From JAOUEA01 sp041287635 (GTDB lineage: Bacteria > Actinomycetota > UBA4738 > HRBIN12), in contig JBGGNG010000083.1 in assembly GCA_041287635.1 (NCBI GenBank), forward strand, positions 1-53,985: a stretch of 53,985 nucleotides of DNA, in the 5' to 3' direction. Under the pieces are notes generated by a model. That model made no database searches and was not told the origin of the DNA. It saw only the letters and a program-made list of their open reading frames with translations. Every line of letters begins with the position of its first letter. The stretch's first letter is position 1. A program made the translations under genes and the position numbers. Positions 7,506-16,562 of this stretch are shown one piece after another.

Positions 7506-8873
7506 ATGCAGACGACTTCACGATTCCGAGAGTTCGGCGGCGCCCTGCGTGGGCGGCTGATCATGCCCGACGACGACGACTACGACGACTCACGACAGCT
7601 CTTCTACGGCGGCATGGATCGTCGGCCGGCCGCGATCGCTCGGGTGGCCGACGCGGGCGACGTCGCCCGGGCGGTGACGTTCGCACGCGAGACCGAGACA
7701 CCGCTCAGCGTGCGCGGGGGCGGACACAGCGGCGCCGGTCACAGCGTGATCGACGACGCGCTCGTGATCGACCTCGTCGACATGCGCTCGCTGGAGATCG
7801 ATGCCGGCGAACGCGCCGCACAGGCGCAAACGGGACTCACAGCCGGCGAGTACACGGCGGCGGCGGCCGAGCACGGCCTCGCGACCGGGTTCGGCGATGC
7901 CGGCTCGGTCGGCATCGGCGGCATCACGCTCGGCGGCGGCGTCGGGTTCCTCGCCCGACCGTATGGGCTCACGATCGATTCCCTGCTCGCCGCCGAGATA
8001 GTGACCGCCGACGGGGAGGTGCTGCACGTCGACGACCAGCATCACCCCGATCTGTTCTGGGCGATCCGGGGAGGGGGCGGCAACTTCGGCGTCGCGACCC
8101 GCCTGCATCTTCGACTCCACGATGTCGGCACGGTCGTGGGGGGACTGCTCTTCCTGCCGGCCACGCCCGAGACGATCACGGCGTTCATCGCCGAGGCGCA
8201 GGCGGCGCCCGACGAGCTCACGACGATCGCGAACGTGATGCCGGCGCCGCCGATGCCGTTCCTGCCCGAGGAGTTCCACGGCTCGCTCGTGATCCTCGCG
8301 ATGCTCACCCATGTTGGCGACGTCGAGGCGGGGGAACGAGCGATCGCACCGTTGCGCTCGATCGCGCAGCCGATCGCCGACATGGTGCGCCCCATGACGT
8401 ATCCGGAGATGTATATGCCCGAGGAGGAGGGATACCACCCGCTCGGCGTCGTCCGATCGCTCTTCGTCGACGCGTTCGGGACGGCCGAGGCCCAGACGAT
8501 CATCCAGCACCTCGAGGCGTCGACCGCGGAGATGCGTGTGGCGCAGATCCGCGTGCTGGGCGGCGCCGTGGCCGCGGTGCCGAACGATGCGACCGCCTAC
8601 GCCCACCGGGACCGCGCGATCATGGTGAACACCGCGGCGTTGTACGAGCAGCCACAGGACGAGAGCACGCACCAGGAATGGGTCGAGGGTTTCGCCGCAG
8701 CCCTGGCCGGCGACGACCTCCGCGCGTACGTGAACTTCCTGGTCGACGAGGGTCCGCAACGCGTGCGCCACGCCTACCCGGGACCGACGTGGGATCGCCT
8801 GCGCTCGATCAAAGCGCAGTACGACCCCAGGAACCTGTTCCGGCACAACCAGAACATCCCGCCGGAAACCTAA
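7506..8873 (+). CDS. FAD-linked oxidase, berberine-bridge-enzyme (BBE) type
   Basis: A 455-residue flavoprotein. The PCMH-type FAD domain holds VRGGGHSGAGHS (residues 69-80), where His74 is the expected 8-alpha attachment site for FAD, followed by IGGITLGGGVGFLARPYG and the substrate domain. The BBE C-terminus is present (YVNFLVDEGPQRVRHAYP, then YDPRNLFRHNQNIPP). The cysteine that forms the second flavin bond in bicovalent relatives is not there: the segment reads FGDAGSVGIGG. A single covalent link is therefore likely. Typical substrates are sugars or aromatic alcohols; none can be assigned. ATG 7506 starts 2 bp after the AHSA1 stop, so it is the third gene of the operon. Confidence 0.9.
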   Translation: MQTTSRFREFGGALRGRLIMPDDDDYDDSRQLFYGGMDRRPAAIARVADAGDVARAVTFARETETPLSVRGGGHSGAGHSVIDDALVIDLVDMRSLEIDAGERAAQAQTGLTAGEYTAAAAEHGLATGFGDAGSVGIGGITLGGGVGFLARPYGLTIDSLLAAEIVTADGEVLHVDDQHHPDLFWAIRGGGGNFGVATRLHLRLHDVGTVVGGLLFLPATPETITAFIAEAQAAPDELTTIANVMPAPPMPFLPEEFHGSLVILAMLTHVGDVEAGERAIAPLRSIAQPIADMVRPMTYPEMYMPEEEGYHPLGVVRSLFVDAFGTAEAQTIIQHLEASTAEMRVAQIRVLGGAVAAVPNDATAYAHRDRAIMVNTAALYEQPQDESTHQEWVEGFAAALAGDDLRAYVNFLVDEGPQRVRHAYPGPTWDRLRSIKAQYDPRNLFRHNQNIPPET

Positions 8874-8877
8874 CGGC

Positions 8878-9435
8878 TCAGAGCCTCGAACACTGGTCTT
8901 CCTTGCTGCCGTCGACGATGTTGTTCCCGCCGACCGGCGCAGGGTGGTTTTCCTTGCACTGCAGGTTGCCGTCGACCCGATTCCCACGGATCCCGACGCC
9001 GCCGGTGTTCTGGAACGCCTGGATGTTGCCGCCGACGGTCGATCGGATCGCCGCGACCTTCCCGCCCTGGTCGTCGTAGAGGATGTCGCCCTGCACGTTG
9101 GTGCGGACCACGCGACCGATGCCGCCCTGCACGATCTGGACGCTGCCACCGACACGCGACCCGTTGCGCACGACGACCTTCTTCGCGTTCTCTGCCTGCA
9201 CGTTGCCGACGACGCGGACCGAGTCGGCTACGAGGGTCGCACGGCTCTCCACTTTGATCGTGCCCTTGACGGTGGTGCCGTTCAGGGTGCACGTCGCGCC
9301 GTCGGGCACGCGCAGGTTGTCGACCGTGATGCGGCCGAGCGAACCGCGGCAGGTCCGTTCCTCCGCGTGCGCGGCCGGAGCGGTCAGGATCGTTGCGCAG
9401 GCCGTGATCAGCGCGAGCATCGTGATCTTCTGCAT
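8878..9435 (-). CDS. Secreted protein with short beta-repeats (DUF3060/bactofilin-like)
   Basis: A 185-residue protein starting with a Sec signal peptide (MQKITMLALITACATILTA, cleavage near AHA-EE). The mature part is a chain of short Val/Asn/Gly-rich units: ITVDNLRVPDGATC, TVKGTIKVESRATL, VRVVGNVQAENAKKVVV, GSRVGGSVQIVQGG, NVQGDILYDDQGG, TVGGNIQAFQNTGG, RVDGNLQCKEN. Spacing of about 20 residues suggests a right-handed beta-helix or solenoid. Cysteines sit near the start and end of the mature chain (TCRG, ATCT, LQCK, DQCS). The start is fixed by GAGGAG upstream. The function is not known; a surface-layer or adhesive role is only a guess. It is convergent with the oxidase gene, 4 bp away. Confidence 0.7.
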   Translation of the reverse strand: MQKITMLALITACATILTAPAAHAEERTCRGSLGRITVDNLRVPDGATCTLNGTTVKGTIKVESRATLVADSVRVVGNVQAENAKKVVVRNGSRVGGSVQIVQGGIGRVVRTNVQGDILYDDQGGKVAAIRSTVGGNIQAFQNTGGVGIRGNRVDGNLQCKENHPAPVGGNNIVDGSKEDQCSRL

Positions 9436-9543
9436 GGGCGTCTCCTCTCTCTCCGTGAGCCTCAGGGACGAGCAGGCACACGAGGAGCGTGTCACTCCGA
9501 CGTGAACACGGCGTAAGCATGGGATGAGAACGCTCTCACGACT

Positions 9544-10953
9544 TCATCGCTCGTCGAGCCGTCCGTCCGCGATGCGGATCGTGCGGTCGACGGCCCCGAG
9601 CACGTCGGGGTCGTGGGTCGCGACCACGCACGTGCTCCCGGCGATCGTCGCATCGCCCAGCGTGCGCAGCACCGCCGCTGCCCAGCCGGCGTCCTGGTGC
9701 GCCGTGGGCTCGTCCGCCACGAGCAACGAGGGTGCGAGCACCACGGCTCGCGCGACGGCGGTGCGTTGCTGTTCCCCCAGCGACGTCTCGGTCGGCGAGC
9801 GGTGCTGCATGCCGGCGAGTCCGAGACGCTCCAGCAGATCCTCGATCAGCTCGCGGCGATCGTCGAGGCACCGCGCGAGGCGCGCCGGATACTCGACGTT
9901 CTCGCGCACGCTCAGCTCGTCCATCAGACCGAGGTGCTGCGGCACCACCGCGACGTCGCCCCATGTCGGAGCCGACCCGCCCGGTCGATCGACCGTCCCG
10001 GCGTCGGGGTCGTCCCACCCCGCCGCGACGTTCAACAAGGTCGTCTTGCCCGATCCCGATCGCCCGACGAGACCGACCAGCTCCCCCGGCTCGACGTGGA
10101 GATCGACGCCGTCGAGCGCGTGGACCTCCTCGTCCCCGCGCCCGTAGGTCCTGGTCACGCCGGTCATGCTGAGCACGGGCTGGCTCGCATCGGCGAGCCA
10201 CCCAGTCTCGGGGGACGCCGGCAGCGGCCACCGCAGCGCCGTCCACCCCTCAGGCTCGTGCACCCCGCTCGCGGATGCCTCCGAGCCGGCGACGACACCG
10301 TGCTCCAGCGTCAAGCGGTGATCGGCGATCGCCATCACCGAGCGGTCGTGCGTCGCGAGCACGAAGGTCACCTCATGGCGAGCGAGCTCGGCGATGCGCG
10401 CGAGCACCCCTTCGGCGGCCTCGGAGTCGAGCTCCGCGGTCGGTTCGTCGGCGACGACCACCGTCGCTCCTGACACGAGGGCCTGGGCCACCGCCACGCG
10501 TTGCTGCTCACCGCCGGACAGCTCCTCCGGCCGGTGATCGAGGCGGTGCGCGATGCCGAGCGCGTCCGCGGTCGCCATCATGTCCCGGACTCCCGCCGAT
10601 CCGGCCCGCGATGCGAGCCGCAGATGCTGGCCGACCGTCAGATGTCCGAGCAGGTTGTCCGACGGCCGCTGGAAGACGTAGCCGACCGTCGATCGCCGCA
10701 CCGCCCGCCGCGTTCGCGACGACGCGTGTCCGATCTCGACACCCATCACGTCGATCGAGCCCGCCGTGGGGCTGTCGAGGCCGGCCACGAGCCGGAGCAG
10801 CGACGACTTGCCGCTCCCGGAGGGGCCGACCACGACGGAGACACCGCCGCGCGGGATCGTCGCCGAGATGTCCCGGAGCGCTCGCACCTCGCCGGTCGGG
10901 GTTCGATAGGTGCGGACGACCCCTTCGAATCGGACGGCCTCGTCACTCGGCAA
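9544..10953 (-). CDS. ABC transporter ATPase with two fused nucleotide-binding domains (MacB/LolD type)
   Basis: A 469-residue protein with two LolD/MacB-like ATPase domains in tandem. Domain 1: Walker A GPSGSGKSS, signature ELSGGEQQR, Walker B VVVADEPTAELD, H-loop ATHD. Domain 2: Walker A GRSGSGKTT, signature TSLGEQQR, Walker B LLVADEPTAHQD, H-loop ATHD. The second signature has lost the first glycine of LSGGQ, so the two sites may not be equivalent. Fused domains remove the need for a homodimer and suit the single large FtsX-type permease encoded upstream, with which it overlaps by 11 bp. Together they form an exporter or a mechanotransmitting complex. Confidence 0.9.
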   Translation of the reverse strand: MPSDEAVRFEGVVRTYRTPTGEVRALRDISATIPRGGVSVVVGPSGSGKSSLLRLVAGLDSPTAGSIDVMGVEIGHASSRTRRAVRRSTVGYVFQRPSDNLLGHLTVGQHLRLASRAGSAGVRDMMATADALGIAHRLDHRPEELSGGEQQRVAVAQALVSGATVVVADEPTAELDSEAAEGVLARIAELARHEVTFVLATHDRSVMAIADHRLTLEHGVVAGSEASASGVHEPEGWTALRWPLPASPETGWLADASQPVLSMTGVTRTYGRGDEEVHALDGVDLHVEPGELVGLVGRSGSGKTTLLNVAAGWDDPDAGTVDRPGGSAPTWGDVAVVPQHLGLMDELSVRENVEYPARLARCLDDRRELIEDLLERLGLAGMQHRSPTETSLGEQQRTAVARAVVLAPSLLVADEPTAHQDAGWAAAVLRTLGDATIAGSTCVVATHDPDVLGAVDRTIRIADGRLDER

Positions 10954-13672
10954 CGCGCATCACCTCCGCGGTCGAACGATGCCGCGCTCCACGATCAGCG
11001 ATCGCACCACCCACCACCGATGCGACCACCAGGCAGACAGCGGTCACGACGACCGCGACTACCGGAGTGACGATCAACGGGGCCGGCGGGATCGTCGGGA
11101 GCGGATCGATGCTCGGCACGACGATCGATGCCGACAGCACCCCCACGATCGTTCCGACGAGGAACGAGACGAGCAGCATCGCACCCAGCTCAGCGATCGA
11201 CGCCACACGCATCGTGTGTCGGGGCATGCCCATGCGATCGGAGAGGGTCGTCGCGACCACGCGGCTGCGCTGCTTCGCGTGCAGGTACACGACGGCGACG
11301 ACCACCACGAGCGCCACTGCCGACAAGGCGAGTACCTGCAACACGAGGAACGTCTGCACGGCGGCCGCGATGAATGGGATGTCCTCGACCTCCTCGGCCG
11401 AGAGCACGAGCTGCGGCAACACACCGAGCTCGTCGATCCGCTGCTGCACCTCGGCGGCCGGTCCGTCGACCCAGATCTCCGTGATGGCACGAGGGGTCGC
11501 GAGCGGATCGGGAAGACCACGGAAGGCCGCGGCGAGGGCGGCGGCGTCCATCACGACCAACGGACGGCTGTCCGAAGATGTGCCAGGGAACGTGACCGCG
11601 GTGCCCACCACGGTGACCGGCACGTCCACCTGCCCGATCCAGGCCGTGTCCGGCGTCGCCCCGCCACCGTTCGCGACGACGACCGGCACGCCGTCGTCCA
11701 CCGGGGCACTCAGGCGCTCGAGCAGGACAGGTAGCGGATCCGCGGAGAACGCATCGTTCCAGTAAGCCGCTGACGCGAAGCGGTCGGGCTCGATCACGAG
11801 CAGGTCGTAGGACGCCTCGTCGTCGTCGAGCGATCCCGCCTGACGGAACCTGGTGACCCGCGAGACCGGGTAGGGGAAGCCGGGAGCAGGCGTCGCATCG
11901 CTCGCCACCTGCACCTGCACCTCGCTCCCGACGAAGATCCTCGCCTTGGCCTCGACCGTGGCTCGCAGCGACGCCACGGTCGCGAGCGCCGCGGACGAGA
12001 CCGCGAGGGTGAGGATGCCGGCGACGACGAACAGGGAGGTCAGGGCCGGGCCCGCACGCAGGCGTCGGATCGCCAGCCACGGAGCCGTGGCGCCGGCCCC
12101 GCCCGATCGCGCGGCACGGCGCACGACGAGTCTCGTCACCCGCGCCGCGAGGATGCCGGCACCGAGCGCCACGATCAACGGGAGCAGGAAGACCGCCGGC
12201 TCGGGGCGCTCGATGCCCCCGGATTCCACGACCCCGCCCTCGGCGAGTCGGCCCGCCAACATCCATGCGATCGCGAAGGCGGCGATCTCCCACGGCACCG
12301 CCGCGACGATCCTCGTGAAGCGATGACGGTGCTCGTGGCGCGCGACGAACGCGACGCCCGACACCACGCCGACGATCGCGATCGATGCGAGCGTGCCGGC
12401 GAGGGCGGCAACGATCGACGTCGCCCTGGCGGCCGCGGATGCGAGGGCGGCCGGTCCCGCCCACGTGATGAGCGAGGTCGCCGTCACCCACCCGAGCACT
12501 CCGCCGATCGCGGCGGGCAGCAGGGTCTCGAGCGACGCCTTCGCACCGAACGCGAGCGGACCCCACCCGCGGATCGTGAGCACGCCGACCTCGATCCGTC
12601 GGCCCACGAACGAGAAGACACCGCCGGCGGCCACGGCCGCGAGCGCGATCGCGAGCCCGGCCACCACCAGCACCAGCATCGGCCCCTGCACGGCCGCGCT
12701 GCGTGCTCGCACCTCACGCACGACCAACCCTGCGTTCTGCGTGATCGTGATCTCGCTCGCGCCATGTCTCGAGAACCATCGGCCACAACAGCGGAGCACC
12801 TCGTACAGGTCGCCGCCGGGGCTCGCGCGCTCGAGGAAGCGGTCGGAGAACGCCGCGAGCTCCGATGCATCCTCCAGGGTTATCGGCGGCTCGGTGTCCG
12901 CCGGAGCCTGCCACGCGAACGTCGCTCGACGGACGCCGAGCGCGGTCGAGAGGTCCAGCAGCTGCTCGGCTTCGGCCACGATGAACTGCGGCGGGGGGAA
13001 GCAGAAGACGCCCGGGCACGGGTAGATATCGTCGTTCCAGAGCCGCCAGTAGCCCTGCCGCGGCTGGGTGTAGAGGCTGACATAGATCCCGTCGACGAGG
13101 ACACGCTGCTGCTGCGAGCCTGAGTGAAGGACCACCTCGTCGCCCGGTTCCGCCGCCAGCGGTGTCGCGACGATGTCGGGGAGCCAGACGCCGGGACCCT
13201 CCTCCCCCGCGATCACCTCCACGTGCGCGATCGCATCGGTGCCCGCGAAGAGCCGCCCTTCGACGACACCGCTCGGCGGCGGCGCACCACCGAGGTCGGT
13301 GACCGTCACGACGCCACCGAAGATCGCGAGCTCCACCGGACCGAGGGAGTCGTTGCCGTCGGCGACGGAGGCGAACGCGTCGCCCCGCCGCTCCCACAGG
13401 AGTCCCTCGCCGTCGGGGGCCCGTTCTCGCAGGCCGACCTCGGTGCTGCGGTGGGCGATCCCCATGCCGTACGGCGTGACCGTGGCGACGTCGATCGCCG
13501 AGGCCAGCAGCTCGTTCTCCGACGCCGAGAGGAACAGCGGGTACGCCGCGGCGACGACGGTGACGAGGAACGTGCCGACCGCCAACGCGGCGAACAGCGA
13601 CCGGAATCGCAGCAGGACGGTGGGCGCCGTGCGCCACACGGGGTTCGAGCGCCAGGGAGGCATCGACGACAT
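10943..13672 (-). CDS. FtsX/MacB-type ABC permease, large
   Basis: A 909-residue permease. The N-terminal membrane helix (SLFAALAVGTFLVTVVAAAYPLF) precedes a large extracytoplasmic domain with cysteines (PCPGVFCFPPP, RCCGRW), then an FtsX-type block of helices, a second large periplasm-facing domain (residues ~560-780) and a second helix block ending in IVTPVVAVVVTAVCLVVASVVGG. This duplicated FtsX layout is typical of actinobacterial exporters. The frame is open to 13987, but the Arg-rich upstream stretch is not protein-like; I use ATG 13672 (13663 is an alternative). Its last codons overlap the start of the double ATPase gene, so the two are translated together. The substrate is unknown. 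Confidence 0.87.
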   Translation of the reverse strand: MSSMPPWRSNPVWRTAPTVLLRFRSLFAALAVGTFLVTVVAAAYPLFLSASENELLASAIDVATVTPYGMGIAHRSTEVGLRERAPDGEGLLWERRGDAFASVADGNDSLGPVELAIFGGVVTVTDLGGAPPPSGVVEGRLFAGTDAIAHVEVIAGEEGPGVWLPDIVATPLAAEPGDEVVLHSGSQQQRVLVDGIYVSLYTQPRQGYWRLWNDDIYPCPGVFCFPPPQFIVAEAEQLLDLSTALGVRRATFAWQAPADTEPPITLEDASELAAFSDRFLERASPGGDLYEVLRCCGRWFSRHGASEITITQNAGLVVREVRARSAAVQGPMLVLVVAGLAIALAAVAAGGVFSFVGRRIEVGVLTIRGWGPLAFGAKASLETLLPAAIGGVLGWVTATSLITWAGPAALASAAARATSIVAALAGTLASIAIVGVVSGVAFVARHEHRHRFTRIVAAVPWEIAAFAIAWMLAGRLAEGGVVESGGIERPEPAVFLLPLIVALGAGILAARVTRLVVRRAARSGGAGATAPWLAIRRLRAGPALTSLFVVAGILTLAVSSAALATVASLRATVEAKARIFVGSEVQVQVASDATPAPGFPYPVSRVTRFRQAGSLDDDEASYDLLVIEPDRFASAAYWNDAFSADPLPVLLERLSAPVDDGVPVVVANGGGATPDTAWIGQVDVPVTVVGTAVTFPGTSSDSRPLVVMDAAALAAAFRGLPDPLATPRAITEIWVDGPAAEVQQRIDELGVLPQLVLSAEEVEDIPFIAAAVQTFLVLQVLALSAVALVVVVAVVYLHAKQRSRVVATTLSDRMGMPRHTMRVASIAELGAMLLVSFLVGTIVGVLSASIVVPSIDPLPTIPPAPLIVTPVVAVVVTAVCLVVASVVGGAIADRGARHRSTAEVMRVAE

Positions 13673-13725
13673 GATGCCGGTTGGCGGGGCTTCACGACTG
13701 GGCCGAGACCGGAAACCTGTCCGGG

Positions 13726-14784
13726 CTATCTCGCCGGCGTCGAGACCTTCCTTCGCTCGAGTTCCGCGCGCACGGCCGGCGCCACCTCGGTGCCGAACAA
13801 CTCGATCGAGCGCATCAACCGGTCGTGCGGCAGCGTCCCCATGCTGAACTGCACGAGGAAGCGGTCGTGCTCGAAGATCTCGTGCTGGAACAGGATCTTC
13901 TCGATCACCTGCTGCGGCGAGCCCACGAAGTTCGCGCCGCGGAGCGTCGCCTCGCTCTCGTACTGCTCGCGCGTGAGGGGGGACCACCCGCGCTCTCGGC
14001 CGATCGTGTTCATCATCTGGGCCACGTGGGGGAACGACTCGTCGACCGCCTGCTGTGACGTCTCGGCGACGTAGCCGTGCGAGTTGATGCTCAAGGCCGG
14101 AAGCGGATCGTGGGCAGCCTGATGTGCCGCGTCTCGGAACAGCTCAGCGAACGGCGCGAACCGCTCGGGACGTCCGCCGATGATCGCGAGGGCCATCGGC
14201 AGGCCCAGCGTGCCCGCGCGGAACGCCGACTCGGGAGCACCACCGACCGCGACCCAGATCGGCAGCGGATCCTGCACCGGGCGCGGATACACGCCGACGC
14301 TGCCGTCGAGCGGCGGGCGGTGCTTCCCGCGCCAGCTGATGCGCTCGCCCTCGCGGAGGGCGATCAGCATCTTTAGCTTCTCCTCGAAGAGCTCGTCGTA
14401 GTCCCCGAGGTCGAAGCCGAACAACGGGAACGACTCCGTGAACGACCCTCGACCGGCCATGATCTCCGCACGGCCGCCCGAGAGCAGGTCGACCGTGGCG
14501 AAGTCCTGGAACACCCGCACGGGATCGTCGGAGCTCACCACCGTGACGGCGCTCGTGAGCCGGATGCGCTTGGTGCGGACCGCCGCGGCCGCCAGCACGA
14601 CGGCGGGCGACGAGACGATCAGGTCGGGCCGATGATGCTCGCCGATGCCGAAGACGTCGAGCCCGAGCTGGTCGGCGAGCTCGACCTCTTCCATGAGGTT
14701 CCTCATCCGCTGCGTGGGGCTGATCGTCTCCCCGGTCACCGGATCGGGGTACAGCTCGGCGAAGGTGTACAGACCGATCTCCAT
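13726..14784 (-). CDS. LLM-class flavin-dependent oxidoreductase
   Basis: A 352-residue luciferase-like monooxygenase. It starts MEIGLYTFAELYPDP, and carries EEVELADQLGLDVFGIGEHH, then IRLTSAVTVVSSDDPVRVFQ, DLLSGGRAEIMAGRGSF and VQDPLPIWVAVGG, the usual landmarks of the TIM-barrel family using FMN or F420. The GSF/GEHH pattern fits the FMN-type subgroup often annotated as alkanal monooxygenase-like, but the cofactor and substrate cannot be settled here. The reading frame continues far upstream in non-conserved sequence; ATG 14784 is where the family begins. It is divergent from the HTH_42 gene. Confidence 0.87.
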   Translation of the reverse strand: MEIGLYTFAELYPDPVTGETISPTQRMRNLMEEVELADQLGLDVFGIGEHHRPDLIVSSPAVVLAAAAVRTKRIRLTSAVTVVSSDDPVRVFQDFATVDLLSGGRAEIMAGRGSFTESFPLFGFDLGDYDELFEEKLKMLIALREGERISWRGKHRPPLDGSVGVYPRPVQDPLPIWVAVGGAPESAFRAGTLGLPMALAIIGGRPERFAPFAELFRDAAHQAAHDPLPALSINSHGYVAETSQQAVDESFPHVAQMMNTIGRERGWSPLTREQYESEATLRGANFVGSPQQVIEKILFQHEIFEHDRFLVQFSMGTLPHDRLMRSIELFGTEVAPAVRAELERRKVSTPAR

Positions 14785-14964
14785 GCTGGCGGAACCCTGG
14801 CAGGGATGGGGATGTTCCGTCACCCCCTCTGCACGGCGGGGCCCCAGGCGCGGCGTCGTGGTATCCCATGGCCGTACCGTGCGCGCTCGAGGGCTTGCGA
14901 CGTCACGCGATGGAGTGACACCGGCGATGCGACGAAACGATCCACGACCCGACGAAGAGCCGGC

Positions 14965-16068
14965 ATGACCGCTGTGGTTGGGCAGCGGGCGCTGAACCGC
15001 GCTCTGCTCGCACGCCAGCTGCTGCTGGAGCGCACCTCGATGGCCGTCGCCGACGCGATCGAGCACCTGGTCGGCCAGCAGGCGCAGGTGCCGAAGGATC
15101 CCTACGTCGGGCTCTGGTCTCGCCTGGACGCGTTCGACCCGAGCGAGTTGGGGACGATGGTCGAGGATCGGCGGGTTGTGAGGGCCGCGTTGATGCGAGC
15201 AACGATCCACCTCGTCACGGCCCGCGACGCCGTGCGCCTGCGACCCCTCGTGCAGCCCGTGCTGGAGCGCACCTTCACGACGGGAAGCCCCTACGGCCGA
15301 CGGCTACGCGGCGTCGACCTTGATGAAGTGCTCGAGCTCGGCCGCGCGTCGGTCGAGGATCGGCCGAGAACACGCGCGGACCTCGTCGCCGCGTTCGCGG
15401 AGCGGTGGCCCGATGCCGACGCCGACGCGATGGGCTACGCGGTCCAGTACCTCGTGCCCCTCGTGCAGGTGCCGCCGCGCGGCGTGTGGGGCAAGGGCGG
15501 CCGAGCCACCTGGGCGTCGATGGAACGCTGGCTCGGGAGACCCTTCGACGAGCGACCCTCGATCGACGACCTGGTGGTCCGCTACCTCGGCGCCTTCGGA
15601 CCGGCCTCGGTGATGGACATGCAGTCGTGGTCGGGCCTCACCCGTCTGAAGGAGGTGTTCGAGCGGCTCCGCTCGCAACTGCGGGTCGACCGCAACGAGG
15701 CCGGCCGCGACGTGTTCGATCTGCCCGACGCGCCGCGCCCCGATCCCGACACGCCGGCGCCGCCACGGTTCCTGCCCGAGTACGACAACCTGCTTCTCGG
15801 CCACGCGGATCGAACCCGCCTCGTGAGCCACGAGTACCGCAGGGAGCTGATGGCGGCAGCCGGTACGAAGACCGTCAACACGTTCCTGCTCGACGGCGTC
15901 GTGGCGGGCACGTGGACGGTCCTGCGCGACGGCGACGCGGCGACCCTCGTCGTCGAGCCCGCCGTGGCTGTGCCGAAGCGAGCCCGTGCCGCCGTCGTCG
16001 AAGAAGGGACCCGAATGCTGACGTTCTCGGCGGCCGATGCCGCGTCGCACGCGGTGGAAGTTCGCTGA
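14965..16068 (+). CDS. HTH_42 (winged-helix DNA-binding domain) family protein, YcaQ/AlkX-like
   Basis: A 367-residue member of the winged-helix DNA-binding family formerly DUF1006. The N-terminus (QRALNRALLARQLLLERTSM, then HLVGQQAQVPKDPYVGLWSR) and the central MRATIHLVTARDAVRLRPLV are diagnostic. Further on are QYLVPLVQVPPRGVWGKGG and FLPEYDNLLLGHADRTRLV. The distant relatives YcaQ and AlkZ are DNA glycosylases that unhook interstrand crosslinks using a QxQ or QxD motif; GQQAQVP contains a QAQ at the expected place (residues ~38-40), so a DNA-repair or self-resistance role is possible but unproven. ATG 14965 begins the conserved region; no strong ribosome site is visible. Confidence 0.82.
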   Translation: MTAVVGQRALNRALLARQLLLERTSMAVADAIEHLVGQQAQVPKDPYVGLWSRLDAFDPSELGTMVEDRRVVRAALMRATIHLVTARDAVRLRPLVQPVLERTFTTGSPYGRRLRGVDLDEVLELGRASVEDRPRTRADLVAAFAERWPDADADAMGYAVQYLVPLVQVPPRGVWGKGGRATWASMERWLGRPFDERPSIDDLVVRYLGAFGPASVMDMQSWSGLTRLKEVFERLRSQLRVDRNEAGRDVFDLPDAPRPDPDTPAPPRFLPEYDNLLLGHADRTRLVSHEYRRELMAAAGTKTVNTFLLDGVVAGTWTVLRDGDAATLVVEPAVAVPKRARAAVVEEGTRMLTFSAADAASHAVEVR

Positions 16069-16086
16069 GGATCGGCAGGGCCTACG

Positions 16087-16419
16087 TCAGGCTCCGTCGT
16101 CGGTGCCGGACTCGCTCGAGTCGTCGTCGGCGGCGCTGCCTATGACCTCGAAACGTTCGTCGAGTTGCACCTCGACCACGCTGCCGTCGTCGAGCCTGAC
16201 ATCGACCTCGTAGGCGGCGGCGTCACCATCGTCACCCGCCTCGCTCTCGACCACCTCGCCTTCGCCCGTGTGCGCCAGGGCTGCCCCCGTGGCGCGCTCG
16301 AGTTCGTCGCCCTGCAGCGAGACGTCGTCGTTACCGGTCGCGATGCTGACGGTCGCCGCGGCGCCCGCGATCACGAGTGCCACGGCTGTCGCGCTGATGA
16401 CCTTCGTCTTCGTGCGCAT
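16087..16419 (-). CDS. PepSY-domain exported protein
   Basis: A 110-residue protein: an N-terminal membrane segment or signal (KVISATAVALVIAGAAATVSI) and one PepSY domain (ELERATGAALAHTGEGEVVESEAGDD, then AAYEVDVRLDDGSVVEVQLDERFEVIG), with an acidic low-complexity tail. PepSY domains act outside the membrane in regulating proteases or sensor kinases. The start at ATG 16419 is supported by AGGAGG 6 bases upstream; the frame goes to 16452 with no better start. It lies 143 bp downstream of the response-regulator gene on the same strand, where a sensor kinase would normally be found. Confidence 0.78.
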   Translation of the reverse strand: MRTKTKVISATAVALVIAGAAATVSIATGNDDVSLQGDELERATGAALAHTGEGEVVESEAGDDGDAAAYEVDVRLDDGSVVEVQLDERFEVIGSAADDDSSESGTDDGA

Positions 16420-16562
16420 CTTCGTACCTCCTGGCTCGGGCCTATGACTCAACCATCATGATGCGGGCGGGCACCTGACTGCACGCTGAACCGAGCGCCG
16501 GTCACGCGCGAAGCTCGAACCCACCGAAAACGAGATCGCAACCGGCCGGCTCGCGAGCCCCG

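Noticed and set aside
16548..16559. GGCTCGCGAGCC palindrome just after the response-regulator stop
   Set aside because: As a hairpin it would have no room for a loop, and short GC palindromes are frequent at this base composition; not strong enough to call a terminator.
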